Shown: positions 1-5,507 of the stretch, piece after piece | Numbering within the stretch: the first letter of the stretch is position 1 | Layout of the letters: every line of letters starts with the position of its first letter | From: an uncultured Carnobacteriaceae bacterium | GTDB taxonomy: Bacteria; Bacillota; Bacilli; Lactobacillales; Aerococcaceae | Direction: 5' to 3' | DNA length: 11,074 bases | Assembly: GCA_938039195.1 (NCBI GenBank) | Contig: CALHVK010000093.1 | Location: forward strand, 1-11,074 | Notes under the pieces: model-generated | Seen by the model: the letters and a program-made list of their open reading frames with translations, nothing else | The model's database searches: none | What the model was told of the DNA's origin: nothing | Made by a program: the position numbers and the translations under genes

Positions 1-1089
1 AACATCTCCTGAAATCATTTCAAGCGTGATTTTCTTATCTGTAATAGATGTAACTTTGAATGTTGGCTCTACACCAGTTGGAAAAATATAAGCTCCATAT
101 TGGTTCACATCATATGAACTATATACTGGTAAGATAAAGCTAGATTTAAATGTATCTCCTACTTTAAGAGCAGTATCGCCACTTGTTTTCCACTCAATTC
201 CTGAAGCATCGTTTAATTCTAGTTCAACAGTTGAACCAACCTTCATCCCTTCTCTTCCACGAACTTGGATTTCTGAACTTGTTTCATATGATCCATCTTC
301 GTTGAACTTAATCGTATTTCCTGAAGGTGGCATGTGAATTGAGTTTGTCTCGGTTGCAAATTTCTCAACTTTTGGAATATCTACTGTACTTGTTACAGAA
401 GAATCGCCCACTTTAATCACTTGATTTAAAGTATAGTCCTTATTTGCAATAACCGCACCATTATAGGCGTTATCTGATTTAATTGTAAACTGTGCTTGTT
501 TCAACACATCAGGTTTTACCGCTTCGACAGCTTTTGTAAATGTAATCTTTAAAGTAACGCGTGTTGATTCTAATTCAGCCTGTTCCATTTGAGCTTTATC
601 GTTAGAACCTTGACGAGCTTTATTAATGTTTTCGAAGTTTTCAATCGAAATGGTTCCAATTTTCTTTCCTTCATAAATAACATCTTTACCCGCTAACGAA
701 CCTAATACCGCCACGTTTTCTAAAGTAATTGTTACATAGTCGCCTTCTTTCACGTCATCATCTGTTAAGGTTACAGCGATATCTACGTCTGTGTAGTATT
801 CATAGTACTTAATATCATGGTTTTTAATCGTACCTGTTACTTTAGCATTCACTTCTTTTGCTGCACGCGTTGGAGCCGCAGTTGTAGCCTCCGTTGTTGC
901 TTCTGTTGTTGCAGTTGTAGCTTCCGTAGTAGCTTCTGTTGTTGCTGCAGCAGTAGTCGTTTCTGTAGTCGTCGTTGCATCTTCCGCAAAAACTGATTTA
1001 TTTGCTTGGAATGCTGTTAACAAAACACCACATGACGAGATTGCTAAAATAAGTTTTCCAATTTTACGAATTGATTGTTCTTTTTTCAT
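1..1089 (-). CDS. secreted adhesin-like surface protein, N-terminal part (runs off the window)
   Basis: The first 363 codons are present and the 3' end lies beyond base 1. The ATG at 1089 follows GGAGGA with 8 nt spacing. Residues 1-35 form a signal peptide: MKKEQSIRKIGK, a hydrophobic core, then cleavage after VFA. Residues 36-75 are a low-complexity Thr/Ala/Glu stretch. From about residue 80 the sequence is beta-rich with Asp/Asn/Lys-rich turns, for example DVKEGDYVTITLENVAVLG and EGMKVGSTVELELNDASG. This resembles the Ig-like adhesive domains of Gram-positive surface proteins. Such proteins usually end in a sortase LPXTG signal, which cannot be seen here. The signal peptide lacks a clear YSIRK/GS motif. 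It is a single gene with its own promoter behind the terminator of the exporter gene. Export is well supported; adhesin function is inferred from composition, and the ligand is unknown. Confidence 0.8.
   Translation of the reverse strand, partial: MKKEQSIRKIGKLILAISSCGVLLTAFQANKSVFAEDATTTTETTTAAATTEATTEATTATTEATTEATTAAPTRAAKEVNAKVTGTIKNHDIKYYEYYTDVDIAVTLTDDDVKEGDYVTITLENVAVLGSLAGKDVIYEGKKIGTISIENFENINKARQGSNDKAQMEQAELESTRVTLKITFTKAVEAVKPDVLKQAQFTIKSDNAYNGAVIANKDYTLNQVIKVGDSSVTSTVDIPKVEKFATETNSIHMPPSGNTIKFNEDGSYETSSEIQVRGREGMKVGSTVELELNDASGIEWKTSGDTALKVGDTFKSSFILPVYSSYDVNQYGAYIFPTGVEPTFKVTSITDKKITLEMISGDV
880..936 (-). repeat. tandem EATT-type repeat inside the surface protein gene
   Basis: Residues 52-70 read EATT EATT ATT EATT EATT, coded by near-repeats of a 12-nt unit GARGCNACNACN. 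It is likely an extended, possibly O-glycosylated stalk just behind the signal peptide. Synonymous third positions differ between units, so perfect slippage tracts are absent. Confidence 0.7.
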
Positions 1090-1123
1090 CTATTCTTTCC
1101 TCCATAAGGCTTTAATTAGAATT

Positions 1124-1152
1124 ATTTTACAATAAATATGTGATGTTTTCAA
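1124..1152 (-). promoter_or_regulatory. sigma-A promoter of the surface protein gene
   Basis: On the minus strand TTGAAA (1147-1152) and TAAAAT (1124-1129) are separated by exactly 17 nt. The -10 lies 34 nt before the ATG at 1089, leaving a short leader that carries GGAGGA at 1098-1103. Confidence 0.7.
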
Positions 1153-1213
1153 CTAATAATTCATATTTTCTTCTAAAGTTGTTTTCATTATTTTCATATT
1201 TTTCACAAAAATG

Positions 1214-1239
1214 AAAAAGCAGTAGTTACAAACTACTGC
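1214..1239 (-). terminator. intrinsic terminator of the MATE gene, overlapping its stop codon
   Basis: On the minus strand the 9-bp stem GCAGTAGTT/AACTACTGC has a 3-nt loop and is followed by TTTTT. The upstream arm is made from the last codons of the exporter gene, and the stop codon (1226-1228) lies at the junction of loop and arm. Confidence 0.8.
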
Positions 1240-2572
1240 CCTCTGCTTTTTGTATTTTATTTTTAAACATATAGTAAGCAATCATTAGTGGGACCATCGA
1301 ACCAAACCATGCCATTGGGTTGGCAACCGTTGCTCCGACGAAGCCGTACATATTTGAAAGAACCACTGCCGCCACAGAACGCATGATGAGTTCCATAATT
1401 CCAGCCAAGGTCGGTGTAAATGTTTTCCCCACCCCTTGTAAGGTATATCGATAAATAAAGAGTAATGAAAGGAAACTATACGTTGTCCCGTTTGTAAGGA
1501 AGAATAGTCGTCCTAATTCAACCACATCCTCGTGTCCCTCTCCAACGAAGGCACGAATCAAAATCGGACTAAAGAGATTTAAAATAATCCCAATTCCAAT
1601 CGCAAATGTTAACGATAACTTGATACATTCGCGAACCCCCAGCCAGATACGATCGTATTTCTTCGCACCAAAGTTTTGTGCGGAATAGGTCGCCATCGTC
1701 ACCCCAAACGACATCATTGGAAGAATCGCTAGCTGGTCAATTTTTTGTGCTGCTGTGTGTGAGGCAACCGAAGTCGGTCCTAACTGATTCAATGCAATTT
1801 GAACCATAATCGTTCCAATCGCAATAATCGAAGCTTGAAACGCCATCGGGAATGAAATACGACAATGTTCTCGAATATCTTTCTGTGTCGCCACTAAATC
1901 CTCTTTCGTTAATCGCAACACTGGTATTTTCTTCCAAATATACACCACACAGGCAATAGCTGAGAAAATTTGAGACACAACAGTCGCATATCCTGCTCCC
2001 TCTACTCCCATTCCTAATCCAGCAATAAATACGATATCCAAAACAATATTCATAATGCAGGCCACTACAAGAAAATATAGAGGAGTTTTTGCATCCCCAA
2101 TCGAACGGAAAATATTCGATAGTAAATTATAGGCCATTGAGGAGAAAATACCCCCAAAGATGACCATTAAATAATCATAAGCTCCATCAATAATCTCGGA
2201 CGGTGTCTGCATGATTTCTAATATCTGACGACAGAAAATCATACTCAAAGCCGTTAAAACAATTGCCACGACCAGTGAAATCAAGATGGACACATAAAAA
2301 CTATGCTTCACGCCTTTATAATCCTTCGCGCCAAATCGTTGCGCTAATGGAATGGCTAGACCTGCTGTTAAACCAGTCGCAAAACCGATAATCAAAAAGA
2401 CAATACTTCCGGTAGAACCAACGGACGCTAGAGCATTCACTCCAATAGTCCGCCCTACAATAAAAGTATCAGCCATATTGTATAATTGTTGGAATAAATT
2501 TCCGATTAACAGCGGAATCGTAAAATTCCAAATTAATTTTAACGGTTTTCCACTTGTCATATCTTTAGCCAT
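1226..2572 (-). CDS. MATE-family multidrug/toxin exporter
   Basis: This 448-aa integral membrane protein has the usual length of the MATE (multi-antimicrobial extrusion) family. It carries the typical N-terminus of the DinF/MepA-like branch, with PLLIGNLFQQLYNMADTFIVG in the first helix. The two halves are each hydrophobic with about six segments, and Gly/Pro-rich loops such as GFATGLTAGLAIPLAQRFGA mark the pseudo-symmetric fold. The family exports organic cations or metabolites in exchange for Na+ or H+; the substrate cannot be read from sequence. The start ATG is preceded by AGGAGG with 7 nt spacing. It is monocistronic, divergent from the small gene at 2707 and closed by its own terminator. 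No drug-specific regulator gene is adjacent. Confidence 0.93.
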   Translation of the reverse strand: MAKDMTSGKPLKLIWNFTIPLLIGNLFQQLYNMADTFIVGRTIGVNALASVGSTGSIVFLIIGFATGLTAGLAIPLAQRFGAKDYKGVKHSFYVSILISLVVAIVLTALSMIFCRQILEIMQTPSEIIDGAYDYLMVIFGGIFSSMAYNLLSNIFRSIGDAKTPLYFLVVACIMNIVLDIVFIAGLGMGVEGAGYATVVSQIFSAIACVVYIWKKIPVLRLTKEDLVATQKDIREHCRISFPMAFQASIIAIGTIMVQIALNQLGPTSVASHTAAQKIDQLAILPMMSFGVTMATYSAQNFGAKKYDRIWLGVRECIKLSLTFAIGIGIILNLFSPILIRAFVGEGHEDVVELGRLFFLTNGTTYSFLSLLFIYRYTLQGVGKTFTPTLAGIMELIMRSVAAVVLSNMYGFVGATVANPMAWFGSMVPLMIAYYMFKNKIQKAEGSSL

Positions 2573-2607
2573 CAGACACCCTCCTCTTCAAAAATTTAGC
2601 AAGTAAC

Positions 2608-2613
2608 AGTATA
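2608..2613 (-). promoter_or_regulatory. probable -10 element of the MATE gene
   Basis: TATACT on the minus strand lies 35 nt before the MATE start codon. A hexamer TGTTCA sits 17 nt further upstream and is a weak -35 match (3 of 6). Confidence 0.4.
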
Positions 2614-2674
2614 AAACATTCCTCTTTAAATGAACAGAGTTTTAAAAAAATTTCTTTTAAGAAAATAGCTTCTA

Positions 2675-2683
2675 TGCTAAAAT
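2675..2683 (+). promoter_or_regulatory. extended -10 promoter of the small gene
   Basis: TGcTAAAAT (TG at 2675-2676, TAAAAT at 2678-2683) is an extended -10 motif located 23 nt before the ATG at 2707. No good -35 is visible 17 nt upstream (TTTTAA), as is usual for extended -10 promoters. Confidence 0.5.
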
Positions 2684-2706
2684 AAGACTGAAAAGAGGCG
2701 AATCTT

Positions 2707-3012
2707 ATGGCAGATTTTGATAAAAATAGAATTGCAAAAATGCAACAATACTTAACAGATGTAACAGACCCTGAATTTAAAGGGAGCGCCACCGACAAAA
2801 ATGTCGCCATGGCCGAATTATTTAATTACTATCATTCGGATTGGAAAGCAGATGCGAGTCACTTCGTCGATCAAAACTTAGAACTCTTCGACGACGAAAA
2901 AATGCAAATGCTCTTTCGAAACTCAAACGCGGGACGCAAATCCCCACATACCATCATCCGACAAGAATCAAAAAGCAAATATAAACGTCCGATGAGACCG
3001 GGGGAAGACTAG
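2707..3012 (+). CDS. small hydrophilic protein of unknown function
   Basis: This encodes 101 aa with no signal peptide or membrane segment. The residues are highly charged: an acidic, probably helical first two thirds (DFDKNRIAKMQQYL, FVDQNLELFDDEKMQMLF) and a basic, probably disordered tail (QESKSKYKRPMRPGED). A cytoplasmic location is expected. I do not recognise the family. Support for a real gene comes from an extended -10 promoter, an AGAGG ribosome binding site about 8 nt before the ATG, and coding-like composition without in-frame interruptions. Its stop codon TAG (3010-3012) lies in the first bases of repeat copy A, and the repeat's hairpin at 3031-3059 provides its terminator. The last few residues may therefore have been altered when the repeat arrived. 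Confidence 0.7.
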   Translation: MADFDKNRIAKMQQYLTDVTDPEFKGSATDKNVAMAELFNYYHSDWKADASHFVDQNLELFDDEKMQMLFRNSNAGRKSPHTIIRQESKSKYKRPMRPGED

Positions 3013-3144
3013 GCAGAAAGACAGAAGACAAGAAAAACCTCACAGTGTGAGGTTTTTCTGCTTCGTAGTCTTTCGCCCGCAAAGTTTATTAGACTTTCTT
3101 GAATCGCGAGCGATGAAAAGAAAGTCAATAAACCACTGCGCGAT
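3007..3144 (+). repeat. structured dispersed repeat, copy A
   Basis: It matches the reverse complement of 10867-11004 at 132 of 138 positions. Predicted fold: an outer stem GGC-a-GAAAGAC (3012-3022) with GTCTTTCGCC (3068-3077); an inner stem GAAG (3024-3027) with CTTC (3061-3064); a strong hairpin 3031-3059; then a second rod formed by 3084-3107 with 3110-3133, capped by ATCGC/GCGAT. Differences from copy C at 3024/3064 (G-C versus A-T) and at 3106/3111 (G-C versus C-G) preserve pairing. The other differences are 3108 (loop) and 3136 (outside the rods). Confidence 0.88.
3031..3059. terminator. bidirectional terminator hairpin inside repeat copy A
   Basis: A perfect 29-nt palindrome with 14-nt arms (AGAAAAACCTCACA and its complement) around a central G. 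A T-run on each strand makes it a terminator in both directions. It lies 18 nt behind the stop codon of the small gene and is its only visible terminator. Confidence 0.75.
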
Positions 3145-3189
3145 GTGACCCGTCTTAAACCACTGCACACCCCCTTAAATGCACCATGA

Positions 3190-3211
3190 AAATTATCATA
3201 TATGATAATTT
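3190..3211. other. perfect 22-bp AT-rich palindrome between converging genes
   Basis: Both arms read AAATTATCATA outward to inward with no spacer. It is flanked by direct CACCAT hexamers at 3182-3187 and 3212-3217. The half-sites ATTATCA and TGATAAT are those of a Fur box but in the opposite order, and no gene starts here, so an operator role is not supported. Confidence 0.6.
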
Positions 3212-3253
3212 CACCATACGTATTTATCTGACAGAATTTATTTTATTGCACAA

Positions 3254-3281
3254 AAAAATCCCCACATCTGTGGGGATTTTT
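3254..3281. terminator. bidirectional terminator behind yitW
   Basis: The stem TCCCCACA/TGTGGGGA with loop TC is extended by A5/T5 on its flanks. On the minus strand it follows the yitW stop (3284-3286) directly. On the plus strand it ends transcripts coming from the small gene and repeat A. Confidence 0.85.
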
Positions 3282-3283
3282 CC

Positions 3284-3613
3284 TTATCTAATACCTAACG
3301 CAATTCTTGCATAACGTGACATTCTATCTGGGCTCCATGCTGGATACCAAACTAATTTCACATCAATTGTCTTCACTTCTTCAATCTCTGCTAATGCACG
3401 ATGAATCTCATCCGTAATAATATCTGCTAGCGGGCAACCCATTGTTGTCAGTGTCATATCCACTTGGCAATGCCCTTCTTCATTCAAGTCTACTCGATAA
3501 ATAAGCCCAAGATTTACAATATCAATTCCAAGCTCTGGGTCAATTACAGTTTCTAAAGCTTCTAGAATCTTCTCTTGCATTGCTTCTGCAGCATTTTTAT
3601 TTTCTTCTGTCAT
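3284..3613 (-). CDS. yitW: MIP18/PaaD-family (DUF59) metal-sulfur cluster assembly protein
   Basis: This 109-aa protein covers one complete DUF59 domain, the usual length for the stand-alone YitW/SufT type. Visible marks are VIDPELGIDIVNLGLIY (residues 23-39), with the conserved DPE at 25-27, and TTMGCPLADIITDEI with the single conserved Cys60. The family helps mature or transfer Fe-S clusters in the cytoplasm; the client proteins are unknown here. The start ATG is preceded by AGGAG with 8 nt spacing, and this site overlaps the TAG stop of yitV, so the two genes (11 nt apart) are probably translationally coupled. The yitV-yitW pair is also adjacent in B. subtilis. No suf genes are in the window. 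Confidence 0.9.
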   Translation of the reverse strand: MTEENKNAAEAMQEKILEALETVIDPELGIDIVNLGLIYRVDLNEEGHCQVDMTLTTMGCPLADIITDEIHRALAEIEEVKTIDVKLVWYPAWSPDRMSRYARIALGIR

Positions 3614-3624
3614 CTTCTACACTC

Positions 3625-4386
3625 CTATTGAAATACTCTTTGGAAAAAGTCTGCAACATCTTCAAACACTTGATGTGGCACAAGATGCCCTTGACCTGGT
3701 GTTTCATGCCACTCTACATTTTTCGCGTATGGTTCGTCTTTAATGGTTTCATAAAATTCTTTATTCAATTCGTATGGTACTTTATCATCTGCAGTTCCAT
3801 GCCATAAGAATAACGGACGTCCATTAATACGTTCAGGATGTTTCGCAAGCGCCATTGCATCTAAGAAGGCTTTATTCTTTTCAATCTCAGCTTCTAATGC
3901 GTCACATTGCTCCTGTGTAGCTCCTGTCATCCAAACCGAAGAAATTGTCCATTTAGCAAAACGAGCAGGATCCGCATTCCCCATTAAACTCGCTGCTGCG
4001 GTAATATCGGGATATTGATTGAACAACGCATACGTTGAAATACCACCCATACTTAAACCAGATACTCCAAACTTCGCTTCGTCTAAGAGCCCACGTTGTC
4101 TCATTTCTTCTTTAATAATAGGAAGTTCTTTAATATTATTAGCCACAATTTCCCAGATTTCGCCGCCAATTAGACGCACACCACGGTCTCCGTGTAAGTG
4201 TTGGTCTGGTAAAATCGCGCGCATGCCACGCTTGGCTAGTTCGACTCCAATGGTTACCACACGGTCTTTACTACCTGTCCAGCCATGATAAAACACCACA
4301 ATTGGGATTACTTTGTCTTTTAATGATGCATCCACTACTTCAGCATATGGGACACCATTTACTTCACGATAATCAATTTGAATCAT
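3625..4386 (-). CDS. yitV: alpha/beta hydrolase (YitV-type esterase/peptidase-like)
   Basis: This is a 253-aa cytoplasmic serine hydrolase. The oxyanion-hole region is VFYHGWTGSK (31-40). The nucleophile elbow is GLSMGG with Ser112, the acid is Asp200 in WHGTADDKVPY, and the base is His234 in GQGHLVPH. A lid-like helical insertion lies at about 136-185. The length and the N-terminal REVNGVPYAEV strand fit the YitV subgroup of dienelactone hydrolase/prolyl oligopeptidase-like enzymes. The natural substrate is not known. It is the first gene of the yitV-yitW operon, transcribed away from yitU; all three are neighbours in B. subtilis, which supports the assignment. The start ATG follows AGAGGAAG closely (4-6 nt). 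Confidence 0.88.
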   Translation of the reverse strand: MIQIDYREVNGVPYAEVVDASLKDKVIPIVVFYHGWTGSKDRVVTIGVELAKRGMRAILPDQHLHGDRGVRLIGGEIWEIVANNIKELPIIKEEMRQRGLLDEAKFGVSGLSMGGISTYALFNQYPDITAAASLMGNADPARFAKWTISSVWMTGATQEQCDALEAEIEKNKAFLDAMALAKHPERINGRPLFLWHGTADDKVPYELNKEFYETIKDEPYAKNVEWHETPGQGHLVPHQVFEDVADFFQRVFQ

Positions 4387-4434
4387 AACTTCCTCTTTCT
4401 TATTTAATCAAAAATATGGTAAACTTATACAGAT

Positions 4435-4463
4435 ATTGTACTTGATGGAAACTTTGAAAACAA
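4435..4463 (-). promoter_or_regulatory. promoter of yitV-yitW
   Basis: On the minus strand TTGTTT (4458-4463) and TACAAT (4435-4440) are 17 nt apart, with the -10 about 49 nt before the yitV start. No equally good promoter for yitU is visible on the other strand; TGGTAAACT (4417-4425) is a weak extended -10 candidate. Confidence 0.45.
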
Positions 4464-4468
4464 GTTTC
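4448..4468. promoter_or_regulatory. 7-7-7 inverted repeat over the yitV -35 region
   Basis: GAAACTT (4448-4454) and AAGTTTC (4462-4468) are perfect inverted arms around a 7-nt spacer, overlapping the proposed yitV -35 and lying upstream of yitU. It could be an operator for both divergent genes; no regulator is identifiable. Confidence 0.3.
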
Positions 4469-4501
4469 TGCTTTTAGAAAACCACTTTGAAAGGAGAAAG
4501 A

Positions 4502-5332
4502 ATGGAAAAGAAACTCATTGCCATCGACCTTGATGGAACTACATTAAACAACAATTCAGAACTGACACAAGAAACGATTGAAACCCTTCATGCCGTGAAA
4601 AACTTAGGTCATGAGGTAGCCATTGTCACTGGTCGCCCTTACCGTAATTCAAAACAATATTACGACCAACTAAACCTAGGCGGCCCAATCGCAAACTTCA
4701 ACGGTGCCCTCTGCCATATTCCAGGGATGCCTGAATGGGATGGAAAATACCACATCACACTCGATTCAGAATTTGTACTTGATTTAGTGGCCTTTAACAA
4801 AACGCTACCGGTCGATTACTTAATGGTCGAAGGAACGGAACTTGTATATTCAGATATGGAAGAACTTCCAGAGTGTCCGTTTTATCCAAAAGACCAAAAG
4901 CCAATCGTGATTGGTAAAAACACAAAACTCAAAGAACAACCAACAGCCGTTGCTCTCTTCTCTGATATTGACAAACAACAAGAGATTAAATCAAAAATCT
5001 TAGACCGCTATGATAATGAAATTGAAATCCGTACTTGGGGCGGCAGCTTCCCATGTCTAGAAGTGATTTCACCTGGCATTCATAAAGCAAAAGCGCTAGA
5101 GCACTTATCACGCTACTACGGAATTAAACAAGAAAATATCCTTGCTTTTGGAGACGAAGACAACGATTTAGAAATGATTGAATACGCAGGACACGGTGTT
5201 GCGATGAAAAATGGAATTGATGAATTAAAAAACATCGCAAACGCCATTACTCCATTCACAAATGACGAAAATGGATTAGCGAAGTATTTACAAGAATACT
5301 TTAAAATTCAGGATGTGAGAAATCGCGCTTAG
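4502..5332 (+). CDS. yitU: Cof-type HAD-superfamily phosphatase (YitU-like)
   Basis: This 276-aa enzyme is a HAD hydrolase of the Cof/subclass IIB type. Motif I is IAIDLDGTT with nucleophile Asp9 and acid/base Asp11. Motif II is Thr43 in VTGRPYR. A C2 cap lies at about 80-185. Motif III is Lys195 in GIHKAKAL, and motif IV is GDEDND (217-222), which binds Mg2+. The best relative I know is B. subtilis YitU, which dephosphorylates the riboflavin precursor 5-amino-6-ribitylaminouracil phosphate; sugar phosphates are also possible substrates. I place the start at the ATG at 4502, 5 nt behind AAAGGAG, rather than at the TTG at 4487, which precedes that site. The C-terminal tail KIQDVRNRA extends past the usual end, and its codons form one arm of repeat copy B. 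Confidence 0.87.
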   Translation: MEKKLIAIDLDGTTLNNNSELTQETIETLHAVKNLGHEVAIVTGRPYRNSKQYYDQLNLGGPIANFNGALCHIPGMPEWDGKYHITLDSEFVLDLVAFNKTLPVDYLMVEGTELVYSDMEELPECPFYPKDQKPIVIGKNTKLKEQPTAVALFSDIDKQQEIKSKILDRYDNEIEIRTWGGSFPCLEVISPGIHKAKALEHLSRYYGIKQENILAFGDEDNDLEMIEYAGHGVAMKNGIDELKNIANAITPFTNDENGLAKYLQEYFKIQDVRNRA

Positions 5333-5430
5333 AAATGGAACGTTGGACTCGAACGCCGGAAGGAACGTGAAACGTTCTGCGGACGTTTGAGGAAACGCAC
5401 GCCATTTCTGCGATTTCGAACTCAACTCCA
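5319..5430 (+). repeat. structured dispersed repeat, copy B (branched module)
   Basis: Bases 5359-5413 are identical over 55 nt to the reverse complement of 11020-11074, with weaker similarity on to about 5425. Predicted fold: an outer stem GAAATCGC (5319-5326) with GCGATTTC (5410-5417), continued after a 4-nt bulge by AGAAATGG (5331-5338) with CCATTTCT (5402-5409). It encloses three small hairpins: CGTT/AACG (5341-5355), GAACGT-GAA-ACGTTC (5363-5377) and CGTTT-GAGG-AAACG (5384-5397). The left outer arm covers the last codons and stop of yitU. Confidence 0.8.
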
Positions 5431-5454
5431 CAGGATACGAAAAAAGGTGCTTAG

Positions 5455-5507
5455 AAAAAAACGATAAGGTTACAGACAGAATCGTCTATATACCTTATCG
5501 TTTTTTT
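5455..5507. terminator. bidirectional terminator shared by yitU and mgtE
   Basis: The arms A6-ACGATAAGGT (5455-5470) and ACCTTATCGT-T6 (5492-5507) pair perfectly around a 21-nt loop that contains a small AGAC/GTCT stem. T-runs lie on both strands. The mgtE stop (5506-5508) overlaps the right edge. Confidence 0.85.

Noticed and set aside
3190..3211. Fur or PerR box
   Set aside because: Half-sites are in the wrong order and no gene starts nearby on either strand.
4487..4501. TTG start for yitU
   Set aside because: The AAAGGAG site lies behind this TTG and correctly in front of the ATG at 4502, where the HAD domain begins.
5410..5430. tRNA-like 3' end (TTCGAACTC...CCA) in repeat copy B
   Set aside because: No matching acceptor arm, anticodon arm or D arm at the required spacing; copy C changes the T-loop-like bases.
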